A DNA stretch of 64,000 nucleotides from Spirometra erinaceieuropaei (GCA_902702965.1 CACRXP010000867.1:124554-188553); one strand, 5' to 3'; counted from the stretch's first letter, positions 49,061-60,766 are shown. Notes: generated from the sequence alone by a model not told the origin. Program-made: numbers and translations.

Positions 49061-50040
49061 AGCCTCATCCCTCCGGCATTAACTGCATATGGCTAGGCAG
49101 TCGCCTGCAAAATCCCCTAATATAACTTCTAAACCAGAAATGGATGAACCTGCTCCTCCCTATAAGCAGATATGTGGAGTATCGCTCTCTGTCACAGACG
49201 TACGCAAGCGCATATATCTGTAAATTGACGCGTTTGCAATTATTACGATATATTAAAGGTCGTGGAACAGTTCGTTGCTCTTTTAGAAAGAAGGGCCAGA
49301 CTGAAGTGGTCACTTCGTGGTGTTGACGGAACCTATGTCAAACCCTATATCTAGTCAGTTTGGCTTGAACAGAGCAAGCAGGGATCGGGACTTTAATCCA
49401 ATTGGGATCCAGTGCTTGGTTTCCTTACTACAAATAACCGAACGCGCTTCCCAGTTGTAATGACATGCCAGTGGTCCCGGCAAGGAAGTCTGCCAACAGA
49501 GACTACAAGTCGGTTCAACTTAAGGCTGAAAGTCAGGTTGTAGTGGTTTCCTCTCGACGCAGCCTTTATGCCGCTTCCCACTTGTGGGAGAGATCCACAC
49601 TCCTCTCGCTGAAGTTTGGTACATGAGAGCCTTAGAGACCTAGTCACAGGTGTTCGGCGTTGAGCGGCTATTTAACTTCGTTAGTCACCGTGTCCATATG
49701 CATATCCAGTCATACTGACATTGTCTCGCAAGTTGCACACGCTGGTTGTGAGGCTACAATGTGGCGTGTGTACAGCGCAATTCTACCCCACTGCGGACAA
49801 ATTCAAGCGCTCGAATTGGTGGACTTCGTCACCCGTCATAATCAAACTATCATAAGTGTGAATAATGACAAGGAAAATAAGTATGCCACCTTCTGCACCA
49901 ACAAACGATTACAGGTGATACACATGCGTTGAGCAGAAGACGGTTTCTTCAATCGGAGATACCCTGCTACTGTTCGCTTGGTCACTTTGCAGGTCAATAT
50001 TTGGGGTTGCTAGCTTCTAAAAAGGCAAAACGATCGATAT

Positions 50041-50748
50041 TTACCTATTTTCATTGACATCATCAAAGATCATTAAGCGTGGTGGATTTATGTCAAAACC
50101 ACCGAGGAATTCTTGAGCCCCCACCAGCTGCTCCTGGCAGGGCAGAAAATAAACCCAAAAGTTGAGCTTTATGTAATGCTACTTTGGAGGTATACTGAAC
50201 CCATTCAAAAGCGAACTTGACCTTCACTTAAAGGGTGTAGCAAATAAAAGGGATCAGACGGGTGAGCCAGTATGACTTTGTTCTGCCATTTTCTCAAAAC
50301 GATACTCTAAAGCAAGTTAAGAAGAACACTGAAGTCGTTTGCACTGTCTTCGTGTCGGCCTCAACTTATCCCAATCGGGTAATTCTGTATCGCATTGTGC
50401 AATAATTTACCGTAAAATGATGATTGATTTTACATGTAAATACAGGAACCAATCATCTCTTGAAATAAAATTTGCTTTTGACTCACCAGAATTCATTTTC
50501 TGGCGATAGTAAGACGCTTGAGAGCTGCCCTCGAGGCTACTGAATTTATTGAACATTTGGTGCCAGCTGCCTGCAGCAGTATACCGGATCACTTCTTTAA
50601 CTAAAATGAAAAGCATTTTTAGAACCTTACTTACCTACTTTGTCAAAATAAAGACGGTTTGGTTGGCAGATTGAATGCGGGAGAAAAGTTACAAAACAAA
50701 TCAACCTACAATTCAGGATTGGAAGTGTGGCATGCACATTTGCACACA
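50041..50748 (-). CDS. Candidate spliced gene with very short introns, function unknown
   Basis: Exon candidates on the minus strand are: about 50748-50635 (ending PNRLYFDKV, donor GTAG/GTAAGT); 50600-50487 (KEVIRYTAAGSWHQMFN through QKMNS); one starting at 50306 (YRFEKMAEQSHTGSP); and 50133-50041 (EQLVGAQEFLGGFDINPP, RLMIFDDVNENR, stop). The first intron is only 34 nt and the phases agree (1+2). The second pair also agrees (1+2). Joining exon 3 to exon 4 needs a weak GTCTGA donor; otherwise exon 3 ends at a stop at 50254. I recognise no domain. Confidence 0.45.
50487..50600 (-). CDS. Best-supported exon of the 50-kb minus-strand gene
   Basis: The acceptor is GCTTTTCATTTTAG and the donor TTCTG/GTGAGT, both close to consensus. 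Two of the three frames close at once with stops; the remaining frame is open for all 37 codons (KEVIRYTAAGSWHQMFN, KFSSLEGSSQASYYRQK). The function is unknown. Confidence 0.6.
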
Positions 50749-50879
50749 ACTATATGTCGGTGGAACAATGTCCCCTACCATCTCAAAATTTTCAGAACTC
50801 AGCATACGTTTTTGCTCAGTCCTGAAGTTCCCGAACTACATAATAGTAACTCTCACTAAAGTTAAATACACCATGATAA

Positions 50880-52080
50880 TCGAAAGAGGCCAGTAAATAG
50901 GCGTAAACGTGACAGATCGTTGACAACAAATGCATCTTTGAGTAACCAGTGGACTGTGGAAAAGACAAATGGCGATGTAAGTCTCGAGCATCGTACCAAA
51001 AATAAACATTTGCCTAAAAAATCACACTCTAGTAAACAGCGATATTTTTCGAGCGTGATTTATATGGATAAGTAAAAAATTCGAAGGAGTTATCAGGATT
51101 TCATGTTTTAAATAACCTCGGACTGCTTTCTTTGACAAAGTAGTCAAGAAATTATTTGTCATTCAGAAGCCTGAGGTTGGCTGAAAGCGAAGGTCGGTTA
51201 AAAAGTGATTTTTTCAATAAAAGTCAGCGTTATGGAGCTTCCACAATTATACTGTTGGGTTTTCGTTAAGAGTTGACTATTCTGCCGGCATAACCGTACG
51301 CTGTAGTATACGGCGAGCTAAGCCAGTATTTCATGTTGCCATACCGAAGGAAAGGACAGGTTCATCCGTCGGATCTAAACAATACAAAACTGGGATATTT
51401 AATTTCTTCAACATGAAATTGTGGAAGGTTATTTGGGTAAAACCTTGAGGCGCCTTTCCGAAGAGATAAGGGAGCATTGTCGGTCAGGTTTAGTCAGAGC
51501 ATGAACAGATCTACATCAAATGCTGTCATGGTTTAGCTAGTGGATGCTGACCATGAACAGAATTCATGTTCATTTGCAGGGTCCAGTAAAAGCGGGCAAG
51601 GCTAGTATATGGATGCACATATCATTATATGATGACCATGGCGTGCCAAAACTCATGTAACAAACTGCGTAAGATGAGACAATAGCCCTCATTTTACTCT
51701 GGTGGAAGTAACTAACGTTAAAAAACTAACGGAGTTACGTTGACCAGCGTATGTATACAATATGATGAAAAATTTGTGCAGTCTTCATCGTAGGGCCAGT
51801 CTTATTTTAAAAAAAAACAAGAGAAAATACATTAGATACTTGTTTAAAAGGAAGCCCAATAGTGTGCGCGAAGTGTACACTGTCATTTTAAGCTCTCCAG
51901 TTTGTGCGGGAATCCAGTAACCCAGCTAATGAAATAGGAATAAAATAAATGTACTTCAAAGGCGCTGGGCAAAACCGACAGCCGACTTTGCATGTCTGAA
52001 GATGGTTGTGCGGAGCAGTATATTCGAAAGGGAGACCAATATACGGATTACTCGAATTTTTTGCAAGGGTATGATGCGTA
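50880..52080. other. No recognised feature
   Basis: AT-rich with short open frames only. There is no match to the repeats named here. Confidence 0.4.
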
Positions 52081-52082
52081 AT

Positions 52083-52390
52083 TCTTAGGGAAAGCCGCAG
52101 TTAACTATGGCCCTAACGCCAACCATGACCATGGCTGCAACGGGTAACCCTAACCTTTACCCAGCAAGCACTTAAAGAAAACTCGAACGTAATCGCAACT
52201 TTAATCCTTGGCCTTAAATCCCTAACCCAAACACCAAGACCCTAGTCCGAACTCCTAACCCTAATTCTGAACCTCAGCAATAGCCTCAACCGCAAGTTCA
52301 AAATATAACCCAAAACGTACAGTCTCATCCCTAGGAATAAACTAATTAATACTAGCCCTACCTTCATCCGTATCCCTAACCTCGAGCCTG
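52083..52390. repeat. Degenerate telomere-like (CCCTAA) repeat block
   Basis: It holds many scattered CCTAAC, CCCTAA and AACCCT strings (GGGTAACCCTAACC, ATCCCTAACCC, CTCCTAACCCTAATTC, TATCCCTAACC) in about 300 bp, separated by 6-bp-scale variants. Its composition matches the interiors of the MITEs at 54.4 and 60.0 kb, but their terminal inverted repeats are not evident here. Confidence 0.7.
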
Positions 52391-52489
52391 TTCCGGGCAA
52401 ATTTATCGTCAATGGCGCGTATTGCAGGACACCTTGTTGATCTTTTGCCAGACAAACCGTTATGATCCACAGAACAACATTACAAGCAA

Positions 52490-53740
52490 AGACGGGGGAA
52501 CTGGAATGACCATTTCCGGTTTATTAGTCTTCGTCAGCCAGCCATATCCAGCCCCGAGGTGCGCGATCCCGCGACCTGTTGGTTAGAAGTATAACGTCCT
52601 AACCACTGAGCTAGGGACTCTTTGTCCTGTTGGTTGTGATTGAGTATATACTGTAGGTGGGCTATCTCATAAAATGTCAGCCGGAATTACGAAATTCATT
52701 CTCGTTTCAAAAAGATTAATTAAGTGGAGTTGTTAAATTAACCAGCACGCAGTTTAATTCTATATAATTCAGCAACCTAAAGATGCCGGCTTTCGAATGA
52801 GCTTCCTTTCGGGTGCAAACAAAAACTACACTCTGTAAAAAATGACTACTTACTTAGCACGAATTTTTCTCATTGATTTTCGATGCCTCTAAATGTTCAA
52901 TTATATTTTATGAAAAACATGCATAAAAAGATTTATTCTCTTGCTCATTCGGTGGAATATTAAGTCTTCATCGAATTTTACAATCGAAGGAAGGGTATAA
53001 TTCGCTTTTTAAAATCTTTTCAATGTCCGAATAAATTTGAACCCGACCTGCCGTTACACCTGCATTCAGGGTTTCCGAACTACAAGCCGTATATTTTCCG
53101 CGTACGGAAAACCATACATTCCTCTACGGTGTTAGGAGGAGGCTATATTGGGTTCATGAGGTTTAGCAGTGGATTTCAGCAATATTGTTAACTTTACAAG
53201 CCACAGTGGTAAATGCAGATGTAAACTTCACTCAAACAGTGTAAATGCGGGGATTTGAGGCTTTATGAACGGTCATTTCACGGTATTAAAAAGTCTTACA
53301 AGTAGAAACTTTTTAAAACCGAATTATAGCCTTCCTTTGAGGATAAAGTTGGAAGAAGATGTAATTTTCTACCCAGTGAGCAGGAGAATGTATATTTTGT
53401 GCATGTTTTCCATAAAATATAATTGAATTTCTTAGGGCATCGAAAATCAATGGGAAAAATGCATGCTACCTTAATAATAAATTTTTGACAGAGTGTAGTT
53501 CATGCATGCAGCCCCAAAGAAGTTCGTTCAAAAGCTGGCATCTTGAGGTAGCTGCAGTATTATAGAATTAAACTGTATACTGATTTGTTTAACAACGCCA
53601 CTTAATTAATCTTTTCGAAAAGAAAATGCATTTCGTAATTTCGGTTGACATTTTACGGGGTAGCCTACCTACTGTACAATGGTAGAAGGACGTTCCCAGA
53701 TCGCCCTACGGAATTCACTCCTTCCGTTGTCTTGGGAACA
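52490..53740 (-). repeat. tRNA-derived SINE split by a foldback element
   Basis: The 3' part is 52490-52650 (TTTCCGGTTTATTAGTCTTC, GTCAGCCAGCCATATCCAGC, CGCGACCTGTTGGTTAGAAG, CTTTGTCCTGTTGGTTGTGA). The continuation is 53678-53740 (CAATGGTAGAAGGACGTTCC, GGAATTCACTCCTTCCGTTG). Joined, they reproduce the order of the uninterrupted 18.7-kb copy (AATATCCAATGGTAGGGGAC). The insertion point is a TA dinucleotide. Confidence 0.85.
52649..53677. mobile_element. Foldback element, copy 1 (about 1.03 kb, nested in a SINE)
   Basis: The ends read TACTGTAGGTGGGCTA and, inverted, TACAGTAGGTAGGCTA. Inversion continues inward for roughly 480 bp. Examples are AAAAGATTAATTAAGTGGAG against the complement of CCACTTAATTAATCTTTTCG, CATTGATTTTCGATGCC against GGCATCGAAAATCAATG, and ATTATATTTTATG against CATAAAATATAAT. 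Only about 60-100 bp at the centre is unpaired. It is flanked by TA on both sides, as in Tc1/mariner-type insertions. No ORF is present. Confidence 0.88.
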
Positions 53741-53878
53741 CAACACACCTACTTGATAAGTTAAAAAGGTAGACTTCTGAAAACTCACTCATGGGGGTTC
53801 CATACCCTATCGTCATCGGACCTTTTCGTTAGCGTTTTAGGCCTCCGTTAGTTTAGGCTCCGCAGCTGAACGAACAAC
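53681..53878. other. SINE remainder then unique DNA
   Basis: After the SINE end at about 53740 there is unique sequence with nothing recognised. Confidence 0.5.
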
Positions 53879-54066
53879 TATTCCGACTCTAAAAGGATGG
53901 GCCAATTCATTTCGTGTGTGTAGCTTATGACTGGGAACGCCAGATACCCACGTACACTTAGGTATACTGTTTGGCGCTGAGAGCCAAGGCTTGGAAAGAC
54001 TGGCCGTTGCTGGAAATCATTTTTTACGAAGGGATGCCAGTTAGGCACTTCTGAAACCAGATTAAC

Positions 54067-54214
54067 ATAATACATGTCCAGTGGAGCCCACCCCAGGGCG
54101 ACAGAATTCTGTGCTAAAGTAGAGTACAACTTTCGCCGGCATAATACATGTCCAGTGGAGCCCACCCCAGGACGACAGAATTCTGTGCTAAAGTAGAGTA
54201 CAACTTTCGCCGGC
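54067..54214. repeat. Perfect-length tandem duplication of 74 bp
   Basis: Two units (54067-54140 and 54141-54214), each starting ATAATACATGTCCAGTGGAG and ending CAACTTTCGCCGGC, differ at one base (GGGCGACAG against GGACGACAG). A third unit start (ATAAT) follows. The near-identity implies a very recent event. It inflates the minus-strand open frame 53878-54366, which is otherwise unsupported. Confidence 0.93.
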
Positions 54215-54416
54215 ATAATGACTGAGACATTATCTAACTTCGCGAATAAGGCATGCCACAGATCATGTAGTGTTACCGGCGATGAAGCTTGAAAGTCGTG
54301 TTTTAACCATATGACATAAAATTTGTTATCCCTTTTACATTTGGAGGATTTGTCCGCCGAAACCATTTCAGTTATGGTAAGAAACAGTAGTTTGATTATA
54401 TTTTATACCCAAATGT

Positions 54417-54832
54417 GGCCAGATCGCAGTTGATAGCCAGAAAATGGAAAACAGATGGCGACCTTAACCCTCATCCTAACCCTTAACTCAACCTTAACTG
54501 TTAACCGTTAACCTTAGCGGCAACCCTTACCCTGACCGAAATCGTAAACGCAGCCGTAGCCCATAGAAATAGCCGACAATGGAAAACCTTACCGTAATAC
54601 TTAAACCCAATCGTGCGCTCAAACCCTAAACGTAAGCCGAAAACCTAAGCTTAAGGACATAACTCTAACCCGAAAATTCGAAACCATTATCCGGTACCCT
54701 AATCTTAACATCAGACGTAAAACGGAAGCCAAATTGGTCAGAAGTGATTATGGAACCCAACAAAATAGCCCCAGTAAACAAATCCCCCAACCACCTGTAT
54801 TTCGAGTCCTGGCTATCAACTGCGAGCTGGCC
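54417..54832. mobile_element. hAT-like MITE with telomere-like interior, copy 1 (416 bp)
   Basis: The termini GGCCAGATCGCAGTTGATAG and (inverted) GGCCAGCTCGCAGTTGATAG continue to a 24-bp inverted repeat with one mismatch. Flanking 8-mers CCAAATGT (54409-54416) and CCAAATGA (54833-54840) look like a target-site duplication with one later change. The interior is a chain of degenerate 6-bp units (CCTTAACCCTCATCCTAACC, CTTAACTGTTAACCGTTAAC) with no ORF. Copy 2 at 59967 is colinear over its whole length. Confidence 0.88.
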
Positions 54833-54849
54833 CCAAATGATTTTTACTC

Positions 54850-55975
54850 GTGGGATTTAATGGCACTATTTGACTAACTATTCCTTGCTTTATTATGAAT
54901 GTTTATGGGACGGGGACAATTCGTTTTGAAACCTCTATGATATGATACGAGTTTTTCGCTTAATACCGGATTTGTTTGCTACACGAAATCATAGTTATAG
55001 CTATGTCAAAGGCTAAATAAATACATCAGATTGCTTAACGTAGGGCAATTTGCTGATTTAATTCTGGTTGAAGTTTCCCGTGCCCCTCACTGTGTCTTAA
55101 TTTCTGTCAAGTCCTTCCGCCCCATGCGCCGCGGCTTGCGGCATATCTCTTGCCGTACACGGGCATATTAGCGTTTCGTACTACCATATTCGGTAAGATA
55201 CCTTAAGTTTAAGGATAAATAGATCCAGAAATTAAGATTTGCATTGCTTTCGTGAAATTTGCACAGTTTTATGTAGATTCATTTGCTTTCTTAACACTTA
55301 TTCATTTTTATTCTAGCTACTGTGAATGAGGACGTTTTTGTTAAAAATTTCAAAATGATGATCTTAAAATAAAGCTTGTTTTTTTCCTTCTCGAACCCTA
55401 AAAACTCACAAAATGTTATGACAATGTCGCGTTAAGTACACTAAGTGTTGATCCATCTTTTGACTGCTGTAATTTGCTCGAGCATGCTTACTGTGTATAG
55501 TATGTTGCGTGATCTAATCTGATCATTTTCTTTACTCATTTCTGGTTCCGTTGTGAATGTTGTTTTGCTTTATGTTTTTGTCTTTAAATAATGCACTCAC
55601 CTATTCATGCCAATCGCATTTCTGCAAGGTTTTGTCCAGCATTCACATTTGATGACGTCTTAGTTCCTTTGTTGCCGTTCCTCGGTCTGCCACCATCCAT
55701 TCAAGGTTACTAATTTGCAAAACCGATTGACTCGCAATTTTCCATGCTGTCAGTGAGCTTACGCTCACATAGAAAAATCCCTCCTACTGGGGCTTACGGT
55801 TTGCTTAGTTAGTGGGTTTATTCGCCACACGCAGGCATCAAGAAGAACACTCCACAGAATGTAACTAAAGTCTTTTTTAATTCACTCGTAATGAGTGCAT
55901 AGGACAAACTGTGTCAGTAACTGACCTCATTAAACCTTAACCAAAATTTTGAAATGCGTATTTAAGTAGGACAGA
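54850..55975. other. No recognised feature
   Basis: AT-rich, no repeat relationship noticed and no splice-supported frame. Confidence 0.4.
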
Positions 55976-55979
55976 TAAC

Positions 55980-56270
55980 TTGGTCAGATGCGGTTATAAG
56001 GTCGCACATGAGGTAAATAAAACCGGGCCGCTTGTAATAGGGGACCGATGATGATAAGAGTTTTTACAGATGGGGCGGGGGAACGCACAGGCGAAGAGGT
56101 CAAGTAATTGCATGCAAAAGAAAAGCTATTGGGAATCGGGCAAACTTCAAGTAGTTGAAGAATAGTTGCCTTAATTCCTAATCCTAACCCCAACCCCTAA
56201 TCCTTACCTCTAAGCCTGGCCCCTAACAGTATTGCATCCATCAGGTGCGGTTACACAACCACACCTTACC
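55980..56270 (+). repeat. Diverged relative of the 248-bp repeat with telomere-like strings
   Basis: GGTCAGATGCGGTTATAAGG and CGCTTGTAATAGGGGACCG (55981-56050) match the two ends of the 28.8-kb unit with the middle missing. ATTCCTAATCCTAACCCCAA (about 56175) and a second CATCAGGTGCGGTTACACAA (56240) suggest a start of another unit. Confidence 0.55.
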
Positions 56271-57150
56271 GATAACTTAAATAGAGTATTAATTCTACTC
56301 AGCGGGACGCATAACCCCATGATATTTCAGGCACATCGGGTTGTCCACTTTCAATTGCGCTTCCTCTCAGTTGCCTGCCAAATCTGCATTTGAAATAGTG
56401 ATCATCTAGGTAGCATGTATTTCTTCTATTGATCATTGATGCCCGCGTAACTTCAAGTATATTTTTAGTAAACACGAAGATAAATATTGCTCTTAGGGCC
56501 CCACTGGCAGCAAGGCACGTCTGCGTCTTGTTTTACACTTAAAAGGGTTTACCTAGGTTTTGGAAAGGCTTCTTTATCCATGAAGAATTTTGAACCCGAT
56601 CTACTGTAACATTTGTGTTTAGGATTTTCGGTAGGGAAAAGCCGGCATTCTCCTACGCTAATAAGGGTGTGCTATACAGAGATCATAAAATTTCGCACTG
56701 AACTTGAACTATGCTGTATGTTTTTAAATGGCATTATTAAGCGGACAGGTATGATGTTATTTGAATAGACATTGCATGATTTTAGAAACTTCATAATTTG
56801 AAAATTTTTCAAAATCAAAATACCCCTTTCTTTTGGTAGAAAGTAGTAAGAAAGCGTGATTTACTGCCAAATGAGTAGAAGAACTGATATTTCTAATAAA
56901 ATATACTTGAATTAAAATGGGTATCGAAAATCAATGGGAAAAACATACTGCTTAAGTAGCAGTTTTCCAAGTGAAGATTTTGCAGGCAACCTAAAGAAAG
57001 TACATTCAAAAGCCCACATCCTGGCATGTCTGAAAAATCATGGGATTATGTCTCACGATAATTAATATTTCAATCCTACTTAAGTTATCCTTCCTAGTCG
57101 AATGCGCATTCTAGAATTTCGGTTAACTTTTGACGAGACTGATCATTGAC
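56230..57150. mobile_element. Foldback element, copy 2 (old, strongly diverged)
   Basis: The left half retains GGTAGCATGTATTTCTTC and GATCATTGATGCCCG with AAGTATATTTTTAGT. The centre has TTGAACCCGATCTACTGTAA. The right half has GGGTATCGAAAATCAATGGG, GCTTAAGTAGCAG, AAAAGCCCACATCCTGGCAT and GAATTTCGGTTAACTTTTGA. These are in the same order as copies 1, 3 and 4. The exact ends are eroded. Confidence 0.7.
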
Positions 57151-57307
57151 CGTAATTCCGAACTAAAGATGACTTAAGATACTGGATATGCATAGTGTTA
57201 AATCGTCCCCCTGTTCCACGAGCCGTAGGAAGCCTCAGTCATTGCTCTAGTAAGGGCGAGGTGCTCCGCACATGATATTTTTACCATCGCGCACTTAATA
57301 AAGAGCT

Positions 57308-58140
57308 ACAGCAGGTGGGATAACTAATAAAATATTAACCGACTACTTAATTAGCATGCATTTTTCCCACTGATTTTCGATGCCCCTAAAAGACCAACTA
57401 TATTTAATGGAAAACATGCATAGAAATATCCATTCCTTTGCTCATTCGGTAGAAAATTACACCTGCTTTCAATTATATACTCGAAGGAGGGACATCATTC
57501 GGCCTTAAAAAATGTTTTCAATCCCCGAATAATTGTGAACCCGCTCCGCCGTTACACTTAAATTCAGGGTTTCCAAACTACGAGCCGCATATTTTCCACG
57601 TACGGAATACCACGCATTTCTCTGCGGTATTAAGAGGAGACCATATAGGGTTCATAAAATTTTGCTGCGGATTTGATCCATATTGTTAACTCTAAAATTC
57701 ACACTGGCAAACGCAAAGACATGACGATTTATGAACGGACATTTCACGATATTTAAAAGTCCCATAATTAGAAACATATTTGAAACCTAATAATGTCCCT
57801 CCTTCGAGCATAAAATTAGATGACGTAACTTTCTTCAGAATGAGCTAAAGAATAAATATTTTTATGAACGTTTACCATGAAATATAATTGGACTATTAGG
57901 GGCATCAAAAATCAGTGAGAAAATACGTGCCAATTAAGTAGCTGTTTTTTTTCAGAGTGTAGTTTTTGCATGCAGCCGGAAGGAGTTCTTTCGAAAGCCA
58001 GCATCCTGAGGTAACTGAATTATGATAGAGTTATGCTGCAGGCTGATTAGTTTTACAGCCTTATCTAAGTAATCTTTTCAAAACGGAAAAGCATTTAGGA
58101 ACTTCGGTTAACATTTCATGAGCTAGCCCACCTACTGTTA
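57308..58140. mobile_element. Foldback element, copy 3 (left arm internally deleted)
   Basis: The left end ACAGCAGGTGGGATAACTAA jumps to TTAATTAGCATGCATTTTTC, losing about 170 bp of the arm. The remainder is colinear with copies 1 and 4 and ends GAGCTAGCCCACCTACTGT. The centre carries GTTACACTTAAATTCAGGGT, the shared unpaired region. Confidence 0.85.
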
Positions 58141-58149
58141 GTCACAGAT

Positions 58150-59950
58150 CATTCACTCTCCTGGGAGTTCACGCACAAATCTCATTCTCAGATCTTCCGC
58201 GAAAAGGACAAGTTCGAGACTAATGTCACCTAAAGAGAGAGGAGCACTGCGGCCAAAATGACGGCAGAACATAACTTCCTATTTAAACACCTTCCGTTTG
58301 ATCAAATGGAAAGGCCTCAGAGCTATTTGATGACCTTCCATATTGAGCGCTCACTTTCTCTTCCAACCAAATTCACTGTCGGGTTAAGTGGTTTCAGGCA
58401 ATTTTACTCTGCTATCTCCTGACAAGAGTTGGCTCCGTCTGCTCACAAGGCCGATATTCTTTCAAACGATCCAAGTAAGAAACGATAACTGAGCCCCTTA
58501 AACACCTGAGTGGACATAAAATATTCATATGCTCAACCTGAGACCTGTCATACTTCGATGCAGGCGGCGTCGATGCGGCTGGTCACTTATGTTTCAGGGG
58601 CGATGGAACAAAGTACTTTTAATTTCAGCCAGGTTCTCACGCTCATTCGAGTAAATTTCCCTTTGAACTTTTGGTTTTTCAAACAACAAGTGCCCCTTCT
58701 TCAGATAATTCTTGTTATAACACTGAGAGGGACACTTCAATGCATTTCAAGCTGCGCTCTAAGCCACATTCACACCAGTTACAATAAAAGAGTCGGTTCT
58801 ATCTGCCTGACAATGGTCAGTTTCTCCCACTGTTTACTATAAGCTTATCAATCCGCCTCTAGTGGTGAAGTAAAATCAATAAAATAACTTGAAAGAAATA
58901 AGGGAGTCATATTGCTTTACAACAAATAACTGAAATCTACTCGCTGAATTTGACAACAATCATACATGGAGCAAAGATAACAGTTTCCACAGAACAGTCT
59001 ATTTGAACAAAATGAAAATGCTGTTAGGAAAACTAAACGAAATCTAATTTTAATGGTTTATGCATATTGAATGGTAATAAGCGCCCCGTCAAGTTTCAGT
59101 TTTGCTGCAAAATTCCTGAACTCAAAGAATCACGTGAAGTGATCATGAAAATAAGCGGAAGTCCATGATACGAGGACATATACCTCCGTTGTCATTAATT
59201 TTGTCAGTTCCGATACGTTCAATATTAAATCCGAGGTCAAATGCATAGGGGTCCTGTTCTACCGACTGGGTCTATTTCGCCTCAAACCAAAAACCTGCAA
59301 AACTCCTCTTGTATGGCATCAGCTACTCTCAAAATACGTACGCTGTTTCTTCAGGAGAATTTTGTTCTAGATAAACACTTACCGCAGTGCGGGGTGGCAG
59401 AAGCTATGGCATCACGGGCACCCATGACTACATGTTCTTTTCAGTGCGTATCGACCGATTTGGCAAAAATAAACAAGGACATATGTGGAAGGTATAATAC
59501 TATAATTAAACTACTTCTTTGTATTGCTTTTATCTCGGTATCCATACAGAAACCCATGAAACTCGGTCGGACTTCTCCTAAGTTCCGCATGCGACGACGT
59601 ACCCGGGCAGAATCAATGAGCCCGCAGTTGGTTTGTCAGGCATCAACGCCTGCTCTAGCTGCCTTGCTGCTTAGCCGTCGTCTTAACCCTAAAGGAATCG
59701 AACTGGGTTTTTTCAGGCTTGGTTGTGCCGACTTCCGGGAGAAATTGTGGTTTTGAGCCATTTCACTTAGTATCGGGCGTGTAAGTCAAGCAATCGAGGT
59801 CTCAGAAGACTGACGTCAACAGCTAAGCGTTACTTGTAGGAAGAAATACGGTCGTTCAGTTTTGTCTTGGAGCTCGACTAGAAAGCCCTCGCAGGCGGTC
59901 GTATAGCAACGAATACTGGCTAATTAAGAACGACGACAGAGGCGGCTGAA
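58150..59950. other. No confident gene; two long open frames
   Basis: Frames 58510-58842 and 59241-59756 on the plus strand (110 and 171 codons) show no domain, no regular secondary-structure pattern and no paired splice sites. They are recorded so that a protein search can test them. Confidence 0.35.
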
Positions 59951-59966
59951 ATGTTAGAGGTTTGTC

Positions 59967-60393
59967 GGCTAGATCGCAGTTGGTAGCCCGGAATGGGAAG
60001 CGGACGGCGACCTTAACTCTAATACCAACCTTAACCCTAACCCTAACCTCAACCGTTACTGTTAACCGTTAAACCTAAAGGCAACCCTAATCCTAGCCGA
60101 AATCGTAAGCGTAACCGTAGGCCTTATACATAGCCGTAACTGAGAAACCGAACCGTAGTATTGGAACCTATTCGTACGCTCAAACCCTAGCCATAACCCG
60201 AAAACCTAAGCCTAAAAGCTTTACCCTAACCGGAAAATCGGAAACCATTAACCGGTGCCCTAATCCTAATCTCAAGCGTAAAACGGAACCCAAATGTGTT
60301 AGATGTGATTATGGAGCCCCACAAAATAATCCCAGCAAACAAACCCCCCAGCCACCTGTAATGCGGGTCCGGGCTACCAACTGCGATCTAGCC
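59967..60393. mobile_element. hAT-like MITE with telomere-like interior, copy 2 (427 bp)
   Basis: The terminal inverted repeat starts GGCTAGATCGCAGTTGGTAG and is perfect for 26 bp. Flanking 8-mers GGTTTGTC (59959-59966) and GGGTTGTC (60394-60401) give a 7/8 target duplication. The interior begins GACCTTAACTCTAATACCAA and includes TTAACCCTAACCCTAACCTC, a nearly perfect run of CCCTAA. Colinear with copy 1 throughout. Confidence 0.9.
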
Positions 60394-60766
60394 GGGTTGT
60401 CTTATTTTGCTTCCGTCGTACGTCGATCGTATGGGTTCTGTGATTGAACTATAAAGCCACTGTTACCTGATTACATTTACCGTAAACGTGAGAGCAGTTT
60501 GGAATAGACAAGTAGCTGAAATATCAACCTTCCATTCGGACCTCAAGACATATTTGCGGTTTAGTTAACAAGGGAGTTTTACATATGATTACCTCCTTTC
60601 CTACTATGATGAGGGCCAGGAAACGTTAAGATACTGTAATTCTTCCTACGTTAAAGGCATTTTGTGCAAGCATATTTATTTTCCTTCTCACTTGCATTAT
60701 TCGCGCAGTGTCAACTACGTAATTTATTGAAAAATGGTGAGTGTTCTTCCTTGCTGCTTTTCTCTT

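Noticed and set aside
53878..54366. 162-codon open frame on the minus strand
   Set aside because: It spans the 74-bp tandem duplication (which repeats in a shifted frame) and has no domain or splice support. Removing one duplicate changes the reading.
59241..59756. 171-codon open frame on the plus strand
   Set aside because: No domain, no acceptor/donor pair, Ser/Arg/Leu composition as expected from random sequence. Kept only as a note in the region entry.
52083..60393. Real chromosome end or internal telomere from fusion
   Set aside because: The CCCTAA-like units are degenerate, non-contiguous and, in two cases, bounded by transposon inverted repeats with target duplications.
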